A DNA stretch of 64,000 bases, taken from positions 16,178,142-16,242,141 of the forward strand of contig JAKZAP010000015.1 of the NCBI GenBank assembly GCA_023053575.1, read 5' to 3'. This DNA is from Branchinecta lynchi. Lineage: Eukaryota > Arthropoda > Branchiopoda > Anostraca > Branchinectidae. Within the stretch, counting starts at the first letter, position 1. Each line of letters begins with the position of its first letter. Under the pieces are notes generated by a model. The model was not told the origin of the DNA and did not search any database. It saw only the letters and a program-made list of their open reading frames with translations. The position numbers were made by a program, and so were the translations under genes. Below are positions 9,383 through 21,487 of the stretch, piece after piece.

Positions 9383-11812
9383 ATGCAGCAAAGACGGATA
9401 TTCAAGCTGTGTCAAATGGACCGGAAAATCAGCCCTAAATTCGTTCGGCCAAAGAGACGTAATAATGCCATAGCCCACCAAATTAGATGAGTAGCAATCC
9501 TGATACATTGTATAATTAAACGAGGGAGCTCGAAGATAAACGACGGACGAAGAAATTATCTTCTGACGAGAGGTCCAAAATGAAGGAAATAAAAGATCAA
9601 TATAGAACTCTAACTCGAGTGTCGTAAAATATGAATTCTGCCGATTAGCGATTACTAATACCACCTAATTTTGCCACCGAAAAGAATAGAAAATAGAGAC
9701 AATAATAACGATAATCTTCTAAACCATTTAATAAATTCAGCGGCGCGACAAAGAAAGTTTAAGAAATGGCAACAACGAAAATATTAAAAAGAAGGAATGA
9801 TCTAAATTTTTAACATTCATTAAAAATCCTGAAAAGAAAACACTAAAATTCTCACAATTTCTGCCAACCCAGTGAGAGGCAGCGTCGCGAACTGTCGCTC
9901 TCTTGGTCGTATGAAAAGCGAATCTTCAGTGTAACCTACGGATCAAAATCATATCGTACAGTGACGTCATGCACCGGTAAACCTCGAGTGAGCTCGGTCA
10001 ATGTTGGTCCCCTTGACTAACTGCACGATTCAAAACAAAATTTGATTTTGTACTAGGATGAATAATATATGAGAAAAAATAAAAAATCCGGGTTAAACTA
10101 ACCATCCAGGAAAATCTACCGCTCTACGGCCCAACAAATCAAGAAACGTCGGATTCCAAAATATTGCTTTATAAATAGGAGGACAACAAGGGTGGCAAAG
10201 AAAAAAAAAGGGAGATCACAACAAAGTCGTATAATGATCCATTTCGAAAGTTCCAAAAGGCGCCAGAGGCAACACTATATCAGGAAATAAGTGCTAATGG
10301 GCGCTGTGACGAAACAAATAATAGGTGGAAAGACCACAATTTACATATGAGTATAGGCTACGTACTCCAGCTTACTTACGACTCTGTAATGCTACTATTA
10401 GCATGCAGGTAAAAATCCAATACGAAAAGTATCCAGCTCCAAATCGGATAAGCAACGAGACGAATCAACTCCCAAAAATGACTAGGAGGGACTGACGAAG
10501 AATCGTACCCCTCGTCAGCCAAAGGGACATAAAACTCGTAATAATATCAAATCTTCTGAGGGGAGCACAGACGCGAAGAGACGGGGCAAAATAAATCAAT
10601 GCTAACGAGAAGACCAGGCTGGCCAAATTTTGCACGGAAGCCAGAAAATAATAAGAGTAGGAGCTCAGTACCCGGTATATTCTTCTGCAAAAATTACTTG
10701 CTAGGGCAAGTAAAGCGCAAGCCATCCCCCAAAGAATAATATATTCTGAGAAGAGAATGATAATAAATGAATAATGAAGGCGACTAATTTCTTCTCGGCA
10801 GAATAAACTGCTAAACAACGAAACGAGAAACAGGGAAAATACAGAAAAAACAATAATAAACCCTAAAATGAGAAGAAAAACAAAATGACTCTTTTCTAAT
10901 GGAGACGACCTAGAACGCCAGCCACGTCTATGTGCTGACATGAGGTCGAGAACCCACTGACCTACTAGCAGCCAGCAGACTATTACTTCGTTTGATCGAC
11001 CTATTAAAGAAGAAGACGTCGGTTCGACTTTAGCCAAAGAACCAAGAAGAAACTCGACGAGTCCCATCTACATCGAGTGATGATATGACAACAGCGATTG
11101 AAACTTTGAACAGTGACTGAGACTTTGTGCATTACGGTTAATGGACGGATATAACCGAGTGTGACAGCTCCGTGCCTAGCACTACAGCTAACAGTGGTTA
11201 CTTCTGATCTTAACAAATATAATCAGGCATAACAGAAACACTTATTTCAGTGAAGTGCAAGCAGCCATGACATGAAGTGATCCCTAACATGAACAGTGCA
11301 AGCAGTGTAAGCAGGAATAACATGAACACTATTTCAGTGAAGTTATACTGCGGGATTGCTAACAGTGACAGACTTATGACCCGGAGAAATGGTAAGCGGT
11401 CATTCCCGTAAACACTTATTTTAGTGAAGCATTACCGAGCAACTGCTATAAAGTTGTTCAGAAAGACAATTTGTGAAATATGATTGGAACATTGTACAGT
11501 GAAATCATCTTTTGATGTGTAATTCCGTATTATTTGTATCAATGTACATGATAAGTTTACCTATTCATCATGAGTGTGTCCAAGCAAAACCTCAAGAAAA
11601 ATTTAAATAACATAAAAAAAGGAGAATTTTTTTTCATAGTTTCAAACGTCAGTAGTAATAGAAAATTATTGTTAATAACAACTTAGAAATTCCTGTAAAT
11701 ACTATAAATCCAAGTGCAAGCTATCGAAAATGTTTTTTCTTCATTCTTTAAAGCTTAAAGTTGAACTGAAAACCTTAGTATTTTTTTGTCTCGCGGGAGC
11801 TCGAATTTTTTC
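9383..11812. other. Long non-coding 3' region of the LTR retrotransposon
   Basis: These 2.4 kb between integrase and the purine tract hold no sense-strand ORF of note. The sense strand is A-rich. One antisense ORF (10465-11067) is listed separately. Confidence 0.6.
10465..11067 (-). CDS. Antisense ORF with several hydrophobic segments, doubtful
   Basis: A 200-residue open frame runs antisense to the retrotransposon. It contains at least three stretches that could span a membrane, near residues 62-87, 100-120 and 140-165. I recognise no family. The sense strand is A-rich, so its complement is T-rich and easily encodes F, L, I and S. This could produce such an ORF by chance. Confidence 0.2.
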   Translation of the reverse strand: MGLVEFLLGSLAKVEPTSSSLIGRSNEVIVCWLLVGQWVLDLMSAHRRGWRSRSSPLEKSHFVFLLILGFIIVFSVFSLFLVSLFSSLFCREEISRLHYSFIIILFSEYIILWGMACALLALASNFCRRIYRVLSSYSYYFLASVQNLASLVFSLALIYFAPSLRVCAPLRRFDIITSFMSLWLTRGTILRQSLLVIFGS

Positions 11813-11822
11813 AGAGGGAGGG
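11813..11822 (+). promoter_or_regulatory. Polypurine tract
   Basis: AGAGGGAGGG lies five bases before the right LTR, where plus-strand DNA synthesis is primed in LTR retrotransposons. Confidence 0.65.
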
Positions 11823-11827
11823 CGTAA

Positions 11828-12432
11828 TGTGAGGATACATCTAGTATACAAATATATCTTGATCAAAGCTTATTCAACAAGCTCTATCCTCAACTCTCTC
11901 TATTTCCGACTAGCTCTAACGCCCACGCTTTTCTCCGACGGAGAGAGTTTATTTCCTTTTCTCCAATCAAAGAACTCTTTTCCCCATCAAGAACCTAGAC
12001 AAACTCACTCCATTGGTCACCAACCCTTTCATACTGTATAGAGATTTGCTAGGACGTACGAACAGTAAGACTATTCGTTAAAGCACTCAGTTGACATTTC
12101 CAAGGGCTTAAAAGGACCAACCTCGCAGTTCGGAAGTCAGTTCGGTTCGGATCTCAGTTCGACTTGGAGTTCGACCTGGGCTCTGTTCTCAGTTCAGTTG
12201 ACCTTTGAGCAAATTAAGTGACAAGTGTTAACCAACCTATCTTCAATGTAAGTACGAACCTTAATAAATGTGTTTTAGTTATTGACCTACGAACTGAGTA
12301 TCGCCTTCGAAAAGACTCGGTGTATAACGGTGTAGTCGCACCACAAACCAGTCGCCAATATTACCATGCTCGCACGCCACACGCTACTACTATAACAAAA
12401 CCCCTTCTACACACATTTTCTCTTTTTTTATA
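11828..12432 (+). repeat. Right LTR
   Basis: It begins TGTGAGGATACATC and follows the purine tract. It is nearly identical to the left LTR to about 12373 and then diverges over about 60 bp. It is followed by GTTT, also found just before the left LTR. What follows, TTTGGTGTTACC, is similar to the sequence after the left LTR, so this could alternatively be the 5' LTR of a second, lost copy. Confidence 0.7.
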
Positions 12433-12436
12433 GTTT

Positions 12437-14260
12437 GGTGTTACCACGCTGATACAATTTTTCGAGCTTCTAAAGATCAGAAAAAGTGTTCTTAGTACTA
12501 TTGTAAGAAGCTACTAAATTAACGGATGGGCAGCATTGGTCCTCGAACTATCAATAAGCAGTCGTAACAGAACAAAACGTGTCCTTTTGAAGAATGTTGT
12601 TTCTCCACTTCCAACAAAGTAGAACTTTGGTGCTTCTCGTGGCAACAATGACGACGATGCTCCTTTCCTCGGCCCGAAGGCGGAACCAACCAAGCGATTT
12701 GATCGGCTCTGAATAAGCGAAGATAGAACTAGAGTCTATTCTCCTTGTTACAGCGCGCCCAGAGGAAAAGAGGAAACTGCAATACACCTTATACGCCGAA
12801 ATACACCTTTTGAACAATGCTTTACGACCAAGTCAGTGGTTCCCAGCAAGGTGTTGCTAGTGTTGCTACCACACTATCCAGAGAACTTGCAGGCAGTGAA
12901 TTGGAAAAAGTATCTTGTGCTGGAAGCAAAGAAGTGCTGCAGCAGCGATGCAGCAGAACTATTGCAACAAAAACGAAGCTCACATGAAAAACTTTAGCAA
13001 GCATTCACCTCTGGTTCACACTACTGCGATTTCGCTCAAAATTCTGCGTCATGCGACGTACGACACAAATCATGCGACAGCAAAGCAGAACTTTGCGTTT
13101 TGTCGCAGTGTCGGATGCGTTGAAATATTTCAACTGACCCGACATAACGCATGCGATTTTTTGAGGGAAAGAAAAGAAAAAACAAAGATTTAGTTACTTT
13201 TCAAGACTAAAAATTGCTCTACCTTGTCTGACTGTAATCCTAAGATGGCTGAATGCAAAAGATCTTCTGAATAGACTTTTGTTAACCTGTTTTGAGCAAG
13301 ATGATATATAGGGTTTAACGGAAAATTTCCTAATAAGTGGATGGGTATTCAGATGGGTAATCTCCCAGCATCTTCAGAGGTCGTTTCCTCAAGGGCTTCT
13401 TTGTCCTTTTGCCGAATAATCTCGACGAAAAATTTCGGTTTTCCTTTTGCGTCTGCGTGGTGGTGGGAACGTTCATGCGATTCTGTCGCACGTCGGAGCA
13501 TCAAAGAAAAAATCGTGTCGCAGACGAAGCAGCAGTGTGAACCTAGGGTCAGGCGTGGAGAACCCGCTCTGAAGCGCGTCACACGTGACGTCACAATGGT
13601 AGACAACCAATCAGCTGTAAAGGACGACTCAGGCGTTTCTTCTTCGGGGCTCTACTACGGTTACTTTACGTTCACACAGCCGTCGCATTTACGAACCAAA
13701 AAATCGTCGAAGTCCTGTAGTTGATACAAAATCGCTCTAGGGTTCACACAGAAATGTCTCAGACGGGGACTGCAAACTCTTTTTGCGACAAAACAAGCTT
13801 TCAAAATTAAGTGTCTCTGTTTGTGCTTTTTCTCTCCCTTCGCTGACATAATAGGCTGACATCTCACTGCTAAAATTAATTTTTCAATTTGGCTGTCCAT
13901 CTTGAAAGCCGGCGAAACTGTAGATGAAGTTGGATTTTTTCAACTTGTGCGATGAGGCGAAAATTCGCTGCGTTTCTGTGGTAAAATCGCGCCAAAGCTT
14001 TGGTCTCGACAGAATCGACGAGTTTTCGGTGTAGCTGGCGAATATTCGTCTCTGTGTGAACCTAGAGTTAGAGGTAACGAAATATGGTGTTCCGTGTAGC
14101 TCCTACCCTACGCTCGTTGGCATCAAGCAGGCTATCGAGAACATATTCGTCTCAGCATGGTCGTATTACAGAGATAGGCAGACGGAGGTTCCTGTGATTA
14201 TTTGTTCCTGATAAAACCAGTGCGATCTACTTCCGTAAAAAACGGGACGTAACCTTCATA
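12437..14260. other. Intergenic DNA with scattered repeat fragments
   Basis: I see no convincing gene. Positions about 12920-12990 carry a fragment of the GCTGCAGCAGCGATGCAGCA repeat that is tandemly arranged at 31066-31510. ORFs of 80-127 codons here have no recognisable domains and overlap on both strands. Confidence 0.35.
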
Positions 14261-14261
14261 C

Positions 14262-14485
14262 AATCAATCAATCAAATCGTCTATTGATAAACCAACTTCG
14301 TAGCTTTCTTCGTTAGAAGATGCTAAATTACGCTGGTACATTAATAAAATAAATAAATTACACTAGTTATTCACTTTGTTAAAAGTCTCTGTAAAAAAGG
14401 GCACAAACGAGTTCATGAACCTTGAGGTTCGTCCTCTGACAGGCACTAGTTTGTTTTGCTGTCTTGTCCTGCTATTTTTTCGGTA
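14262..14485 (-). mobile_element. 3' end of a non-LTR retrotransposon
   Basis: This is the inverted 3' UTR of the family at 50460-51350. Both share AACGAAGAAAGCTACGAAG and the GTGCCTGTCAGAGGACGAAC block. The tail reads (CAAT)n on the + strand at about 14261-14275. The coding part is lost apart from a few codons. Confidence 0.65.
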
Positions 14486-14499
14486 CGTACAGTACGTCC

Positions 14500-14757
14500 T
14501 AACCCAAAAAATTTCAAACTTGCCCTATTTCGCTATTTCCAACGTGTATCCTGATCCTGACCGCGACAACTGAAACTCTGTCGTAAGAAAAAACGATAAC
14601 TGTCTGTGTTTCTGACACAACTGAATGGGCCTGTCTTAAAACAGCCAAAGCCGTTAATAATTTGTTGAAAGCAGCGCATGGTCTTAGAGTATTAAAATTA
14701 CAAATCTTTAAAATACTGAACATACAACTGTAAACAGAGCGAGGGGTTCTTTAAAAA
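14500..14757. repeat. Third, diverged copy of the TTAA-flanked MITE
   Basis: It shares AAAACAGCCAAA, TTGTTGAAAGCA and the GCGAGGGGTTCTTTAA end with 26705-27086. It starts inside or next to the retrotransposon fragment at 14262-14485. Confidence 0.5.
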
Positions 14758-15959
14758 ATAGGCTATAGTACAGAAAAGAACGAGCATACAAGATGTTATC
14801 GACTAGCTCCACAAGATAGAGCCACCCCAGACGTTCCAATGCATATACCCCTGCATTAGTTGCGTTTTTGATAACCTTCGAACTCAAAGGTCTCGGTTTT
14901 CGGTCGCTGGTCACAGTTTCTTTGTCCTTTAAACTCTGACCGTCGAACTTCACGAGCTGGCAAGTTCGAAGTTTGCCTGAAACGTCGCCGAAACGGAGAC
15001 CGGGCAAGAATCGCCGGAGTCATAAAAACACTAATTAAGCAAACTTCGTGGGCGTTCGATGGCATTTCTTGAAACGGAAAATAAGGAACCGGGTACGCCA
15101 ACGGCGAACAAACCTTCGATCCAAAACGCAACTATTTATAAAGACTCCTTCGGCCCGAGCTGAATGTGAACCATGTATGAAAAAAAAAAGATAGACGGAT
15201 AAGTCAGCTAGGATTTTCTCCAACCCAATTTCGGCCCTCCTTGGCAAGGGTTCTCGTCAGAATCGAACCTGCGATGTTCGAAATTGCAGCAAGTGAGAGA
15301 TTGCAAGCTGGTTTTCACGGACTGGCCGGATTTTGCAGTTCTCGCCTGATAGCCTATTGATACTTTATTGTAAAACGAACTTTCACAGCACTGAATTGCC
15401 GAAGTGACCGCTTTTGTCAGGTATATCATAATTACATAACAATGAGGTGATTATAAAGAAAAAGTCAAGAAATAGCCAATCAAAATAAAACATTAAACAG
15501 TTAAAACATTGTGATTTGTGGGGGATAGAATTGATACTTGTTCAAGATTTCGAAGAACGCTGGTACAAAGCTCTTTCTGTAACGCTCTTTTCTTGTACTG
15601 ACAGGGTTCAGAACCGAAACTGTTTGTGCTTTAGCTTGAGGTAAGAGGACAATCTGGTCGCTCTCTTAAACGCTGAACCGGAAAGACAACTTCTCAAACT
15701 ACAATCTTGCTATTATTCTTAGACTGGTGCAAGACATACAGCAGTAGGCCTACATGCAGCACATTAATCCACTGGTATGGAAGAATCCCAGTGGAGAAAT
15801 CCAGTGGTATGGAGGAAATTAAAAAACTTGAACTTGAAGGCCAATCTACTATAGGCTACTAAGCCCTTCTTCAATAACCATGCTAAAACGCTGGGGCAGC
15901 TAGCAGGGGTGTGCATGGTGGTCATAAATATGTATAGCCGTATAAGCTACTCCTTACTT
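14758..15959. other. Intergenic DNA with a tRNA-like repeat
   Basis: No gene is recognised. On the - strand near 15240-15275 there is GGTTCGATTCT, a good RNA polymerase III B box. It lies next to CCTTGCCAAGGAGG, related to the hairpin at 54045-54170. This suggests a worn tRNA-derived SINE. Confidence 0.35.
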
Positions 15960-15965
15960 CCCAGA

Positions 15966-16052
15966 GGGGTAGCCTACCAAAATACCAGAAGATCTTTTGT
16001 AATTAAATAACTGGTATTTTATTTTGTATAGAGGTACCCCTCTGGGGAATCA
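15966..16052. repeat. Imperfect palindrome
   Basis: Arms reading CCAGAGGGGTA...AATACCAG and CTGGTATT...TACCCCTCTGG are separated by about 20 bp. It could form a hairpin. It is probably a small fold-back or MITE remnant. Confidence 0.55.
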
Positions 16053-16216
16053 GGCCTACAATATAGGCGACAATATGTACTAGACTACCTGAGATGATTG
16101 TTAGATGGGATTTAAATCAAGTAAGTCAGGTTCGAAGTCTTTGTAAGATTAAAATAAGATAAGACTATGAAAGTGTATAAATGGTAGCACACAAATACCC
16201 TTTGAGCTATAATTAC

Positions 16217-16435
16217 CTTTTTGTTAGCTTTTTGTCTTGCAACACCTGGTAGCCCCCTTTCCTCCTTTTGCTTTCGTCCCAGGATGTCAAACTTCTTTTT
16301 ATTGATCTTCACTTCAAATGGGTTTGATGATATTTTCTCCTTCACGTTTACAACCGGTTTGTTGTGTTTCTTCTTGGATATTTGGTCAGAAAGGCCTGGC
16401 TTCACCTTCCTTTTTGCCTTCTTTGTGCTAACCAT
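16217..16435 (-). CDS. NOP14: NOP14, first coding exon
   Basis: NOP14 is a nucleolar protein of the small-subunit processome, needed for 18S rRNA processing and 40S assembly. These 73 codons start with an ATG followed by a Lys-rich region. They contain SNPFEVKINKKKFDILGRK followed by GLPGVARQKA, the conserved N-terminal block of NOP14. The frame then meets GTAATT, a plausible splice donor, in phase 0. The ORF continues 33 codons past this point, but with no resemblance to the family. Later exons should lie at lower coordinates. I could not find one in 1-16210, so the next intron may contain the LTR element and run off the window. Confidence 0.8.
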
Positions 16436-16569
16436 TTTGCAGCTCTGGTTGTTTCTCTACAAACAATGAGACCTAAATAGCTAAGCAGCATACATTTCAA
16501 AACGGTAGCCTACGACTGCGGCAGACATAAAAGTGGATCATACAGCATTGCCTTTATATGTGCTACCAA

Positions 16570-17002
16570 CAAAGATGGGCAAATCCGAATCTGGATTCGA
16601 ATCTTCTGCTTGTCAGGCTGAGTTCGGATTCAGACTAAGATTCCAAACCCTCAATTTTACGAATCCGCTCAAATTACTAGACTTCGTCCCTCCAGTTTCC
16701 GTTTTCCCAATTTTTACACAGTTTGCCAAGGCAATCCAACTTTTTGGTCTCCACCTCCAACCATCCTCAGTAATCGATCACATTATCTGATACCTTAGAT
16801 ATTACTTTGGATATCAGTGCCTTTTGATACCTCTGATTTTTAAACCATAACCTATGTACATGATTTGATTTTTGTTAAGGTCGGATTCGAATCCGGACTC
16901 AAATGCTCAGCATGAAATGGTGGACTCGAATTCGGAATCCGATTCGTACCTAGCCCTGGATTTGGATTTGAATCCTTTCATGATCGGATTCGCCCATCCC
17001 TG
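16570..17002. mobile_element. hAT-type MITE
   Basis: The ends are CAAAGATGGGCAAATCCGA and, inverted, CAGGGATGGGCGAATCCGA. A perfect 8-bp duplication GCTACCAA flanks it at 16562-16569 and 17003-17010. TIRs starting CA(R)G and 8-bp duplications are hAT hallmarks. There is no transposase. It sits just upstream of NOP14, within its likely promoter region. Confidence 0.85.
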
Positions 17003-17010
17003 GCTACCAA

Positions 17011-18180
17011 GGCAGTGGACTAGATGATGATGGGCTTGTAGGCTACCTGTTACAGTCTTCAATGTGTGTTTCTTCATAAACAGTTTTCTTACTTTTCTAG
17101 GTCAGGTTGATGAGAGTATTTACAAACATGCCTAGAATACTTTTTGCAATCACCGGGTCATCTTTAAATAAGAAATCGACAATTTTTTTCTTTAACTTGC
17201 TTCCTGGAATGTCTTCCAGGAACTTTGTGGTAGATGGTTTTTACCACTTTGTGTTTAGCATATTTTCATGACCGAAAAAAAAAGTTTCTTAACAACGATT
17301 TCCACCTACAACTTCTTGTTACAATGCCAACATATACAGAAGTTTAGTATTTAATGTAAATAATCCCAGCGCAGCTTTCAGTGACATCCCTATGAAGAAG
17401 TTGGTCAAGGGGAATGGAGATGAAAAGAAATATGGACAAAAAGCATTGTGCTAGTGTTTTTTTAGCTTCTGCTAATGACCAACAGAGGAGAAACTTGGAA
17501 AAAGAGATTGTACCTAGGTGGTATCTTATTTTACACACAAAATTACTTTACAGAAGGATGTTTTTAACTGAGTAGAGTGTTCTCCTGCTAAGGAGAATTT
17601 TTAAAAGGCTGGTCATCCGACCAATCTACTACAAAGCACTGATTTTGGTATATCCTATGACATACTTTGGTTAACACAATGAAATCAACATAACCTAAAT
17701 GAAAATCTTGGTATGCAAAAAAACTAAAACACAATGAACCTGACACTGCTCTCCCCTACTGTCTCCCTAATGTAGAGATGACATATCTGCATAAATAGGC
17801 TAGCCTAAGAATTCTGTAAGAATTAGAGATGATCCAAGTGCAAAACAACAGTAATGTCAGTATGATAAAAGAAAAACATACCAACAAAGTAAGCTAGACT
17901 AGAGATCTTCGGAATTTTATTAGAGCTTCTGTAAGGTTTCTAAAGCAGAAGCTTTTCTACTTTGTAAAGTTGGGAAAGCAACAAGCTAGAAAAGCAACAC
18001 GTGTTTTGTCAATATTTAAAGTTGACGCCGAACAGTGGGTCTCATAGAGCAAGTAATTCATGAAAAGGCTTCTAGTCAGTGTTGCCACTGGTCGCAGAAT
18101 TCTGCGATTTGTCACAGGTTTTTGAGTTCTCCCCAGATTCACAGCTGTGACAGCATTTGTCACAGTAAATCGTACTTTAG
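17011..18180. other. Intergenic DNA, one possible - strand exon
   Basis: Mostly unassigned. On the - strand at about 17102-17235 an open frame reads FLEDIPGSKLKKKIVDFLF and continues to a stop after about 45 codons. The composition looks protein-like, but no clear splice acceptor precedes it and I recognise no family. Confidence 0.2.
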
Positions 18181-20700
18181 CTTTTACTTTACTTTTACAT
18201 AGCCAGGGGGGGGCACCGGGAGAGGTTTCGCCGGGGGTGGGGGTCATTACCGGGGGGGTTTGGCGGGGGGGTGGGGTCGGTTTTTTTTTTTTTTTAGCCG
18301 GAACCGAGCCTCGGTGGGGGAAGTTGAAGGGGAGGTACAGCAAACATTCCGGAATGCTCAAATTCGAGTGAAACTTGATGAGTAATAGGAAAAGCCCTGG
18401 ATGATTCATTCAGGATTCATTTATGTCTCAGAACCTTATTCGGCCATGGTATTTGGATAAAACCATCGGCGGGTTGTGGTGGTGGGATGAGGAATCTAGA
18501 ACCTTGCGACATGCGTAAGTTCAGAACGGTTGATCCTATTGGGGTGAAATAGGGGTAAGAAAAGACACCTTAAGTGATCTATTTATGTTTCCGAATCGGA
18601 TTTGCTCACTGGAACTGTGAGAAGTAGAACTGGAGTAGTCCCCGGAGCCGCGGCAAATCGAAATTGGTGTCGGTGGCGGCGCACCAAATTTATTTTGGTG
18701 GGGCGCCGCCGGAAAGTTATCGGTGGCGCGCAGCTGATTTATTGGCGTTTGATCTGTTTTCAGCATTATTTTTAATTATATTTAAATTTCCCAACAACTT
18801 TTAAATTTGTCCACCCCAACTCGTCAACGTTGTTAAGGTACATGCGGTCTTTGATTCAAGTGCCATTTAGCGATCGTAACGGTAATCCATCCGTCTCACT
18901 TATGGGTACATCCACTTCACGTAAGCTAAGACGACGACACTTGACATGCTTATGACATACTGGACATCCCGACTGGATGCTAAGCTCGGATTACATCCAG
19001 TCATTCGTGCGGGGGTGGAGAGAGGGGGAATATGGGAAATGTGGCCAGATTCAAAGGAGCAGAGCGATAGTCCATTTATATGCCAGAACCGTATCCGACC
19101 ATGGGGGCGGGGGGAGACACAGGAAATTGTGTTAGTTTGGTAGCGAACCGAACTTTATCCGATGGTGGGATGGGAGGGGGGGGGGCTAGGCAACATGCAT
19201 AGGAGCCAAGTGGATGGAGGGGTTGGATGAAACTTGGATTGTGCAAAGGTAAGGGTCAGGGGCACTCAGGGGCTTCGCAAGAGGGTGGGGGTTCGGGGGT
19301 GCAGCACCCCTCCACCTTTTTGAGATTCGGTAAAATTTTGGGCCGCAGGCCCGAAATTTTACTAAAATTGTACGGTATTTTTTCAATAGCAGAACTTTTC
19401 GATATATTTACTGGAATTCGGTAGTTATACAGAATTCTAAATAGGATATCTGTACAAATCTCTTCGGTATAATGATCGGGATTAAGTATAATTGCCAATA
19501 TTCGGTACTTAAATCATTTGGTAATTTTTCGATGCCGGAACTATTCGGTATATTTCTGGAGATTCCGTAGTTACACAAAATATCGAATAAGCTATTGGTT
19601 CGAAATTATTCGGTATCGTGATTTGGATTCGGTTATTTATTCAGTATAATTTCCAGGATTAGGAAGTTAAGCACGAATCCTGACTTTGTTCCAGTTTCGA
19701 CTAAAGTTTAGCGAATATGAATATTGTTCGGTAGTCTTTCGATACCAAGACAGTTTGGTATAATAACCGGGATAGGGTAGTTATACAGAATCTCGAACAT
19801 GCTATCGGTCTAAACTGGGATTCGGTAATTTATTCGTTATAATTGCCAGGATTCGGAAGTTACCACGAACCTCGAAACTCAGAAGAGATCGAGTGAAGCA
19901 TTGGTCGCAGACAAAATGAATGATCTTTGATAACATCGATAGTTCTTACTTTTATTTTAGATCCCAAAAAGTATATCTGATCATAATTTTGAAAATTCCG
20001 CCTGCAACACTTTTCGTAATATGACGGGGGTTTTAAGCCAGTTTTAGGATTGAGATTTCGAAACATTAAAAGCTAGAAAATTCGCCTGCGGCGATCACTT
20101 TATGTGATTATAGATAGTATATTGACTGGACTACAGTTGCCGCTGCTGCCGGGACGTTGCTCCATCCGGTGCTACAGAAAAAGAAAATGGATTTCGAAAG
20201 TTTTAGCCTGCAGCGCTCGATTTAATTTTCTATTGGCTATAATAGATGGTAGCTGTTACTGCAATCATGCCCGGCAATATATTCCCCACGTGGGCTTCGC
20301 CAAAACGCCGCCTAATAGTTGGCTTATCGTTCATGCTGCCCTTAACTCTTATTCTTCCTCCGTAATCGTTTCTGTTCCATAATTAAAAGCTCAAATTCTT
20401 AGTTCTAGGATTCGGTAATTTTTTTTTAATAATTCGGTAAAATTTTGTTTCTGCACCCCCCCCCCCACACCGAAAACTCACTTGTGACGCCCCTGGTAAG
20501 GGTCCAAGGTGCGGAAGGGGGTTCCAATCCAGTGAGTTGGTGGGTAGTAGGAGCAAATGCCTTAAGTTTGATATTTATGTGTCTGAACCGCATGGTAAGA
20601 CGGTGGGTGGGGGAGGTTCTGGAAACTTTGTGATAGCATAGGGACCAAAAGAAGATAGTAAGAAAGTGGGACGGCACACAAGTCATAGACCACAAACAGA
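18181..20700. repeat. Fragments of G-rich arrays and a TTCGGTA repeat
   Basis: Blocks at about 18200-18740, 18900-19260 and 20480-20700 share GATGAAACTTGG-type motifs, G runs and GAACCG...CGGCCATGG segments. They resemble the long arrays at 28229-29690 and 51645-53930. Between them, 19315-20456 carries a degenerate tandem repeat in which TTCGGTA recurs, spaced roughly 40-130 bp. The block starts and ends near CACCCC and TTCGGTAAAATTT. No gene is seen. Confidence 0.5.
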
Positions 20701-21404
20701 TCTAGAGCATATGACTTTTGTTCTTTCTCTGTTTCATCTGAATCGTTCTACTGTTTGATCTCCAGTCACGCCACAAAATTTCTGAATTCTTCTACTCCTA
20801 CACTCTGCCGATCCTTTCCGGACACAGAAAAGGTCGTTTATAGGGTATTTTCTTTTGTCAACCATCAAGTTACACTCGAATCAAGCATTTTTCAGAAAAT
20901 TTCGGTCCGGAACCCAGAATAAGTCATTTTGAGCACCTAAACTTTTTGCATTCCGAGTTTCGGTCCAATCGCTCCACGCGTTTACCCCTAGTCGACCCAC
21001 ACACACTTCAAGACCTCCCTCCAGTTTGATCCCCGAAGCTGCGCCGAAAGTCGGCGGCGCGCCGGCGAAAATTACTCAGCGGCCCGCCGCCGAAAATAAC
21101 TCAGCGGGCCGCCGATAGGGTCGGCGTCCTGAAGAAGCGCGAAGAGCAGAAATCAACTTTTTTTTCGTTTTTTTTTAACTGAACTGAAACCAATTCTCAG
21201 ATTCACACACGGCTTAGCTTGTTACAATAGGTTAGTTAAAAACTCACTCCCAATCACACAAATCTTTGAGTTTTTCCATTACCCAGAAAAAAGGAACGAC
21301 CTTCGTTTGTCACAGATGTTTGCGGCCTAATGTCACAGATGTCACAAAAGAAAACTGACAACAGCCAACAGTACTTTTAATCGCGCAACCTATTCAAAAA
21401 CAAA

Positions 21405-21487
21405 ATGTCATGTCTTTGTGGATCTGATGTGGAAATACATGAAGTTTCTGTAAAATGTGAAGAATGTTTCAGAGCTTATCACTTCCG
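21405..21487 (+). CDS. KDM7: KDM7/PHF8-like demethylase, exon 1 (PHD finger, first half)
   Basis: KDM7 enzymes (PHF8, PHF2, KDM7A) remove methyl groups from histone lysines such as H3K9me2 and H4K20me1. Their PHD finger normally docks on H3K4me3. This exon begins with an ATG directly at the PHD finger, as in PHF8, and gives zinc ligands Cys3, Cys5, Cys18, Cys21 and His26. The donor GTTAGT follows in phase 2. Joined to exon 2 it completes C4HC3 spacing with Cys29, Cys45 and Cys48. The Trp usually found two residues before the zinc-binding His (DWFH) is Ala24 here, so recognition of H3K4me3 is doubtful. The five exons total 593 bases, and the gene continues beyond 64000. Confidence 0.85.

Larger units (their letters stand above)
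1514..12432 (+). mobile_element. Ty3/gypsy-like LTR retrotransposon, about 10.9 kb
   Basis: This near-complete element has two LTRs beginning TGTGAGG, a primer-binding-like site, gag, protease, RT-RNase H, integrase and a purine tract before the right LTR. The domain order (PR-RT-RH-INT) and a GPY/F-type integrase tail place it in Ty3/gypsy rather than copia. GTTT flanks both ends (1510-1513 and 12433-12436), fitting a 4-bp target duplication. The LTRs differ at only about three positions over the first 540 bp, which suggests recent insertion, although their last 70 bp diverge sharply. It lies upstream of the host KDM7 gene and left of NOP14 exon 1, so it could fall in a NOP14 intron. Confidence 0.85.

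Noticed and set aside
9383..11812. An env gene in the LTR element
   Set aside because: No sense-strand ORF of adequate length or signal peptide/transmembrane layout is present.
16112..16216. C-terminal 33 codons of the NOP14 ORF as coding
   Set aside because: Family similarity stops exactly at a GTAATT donor; the rest is hydrophobic intron read-through.
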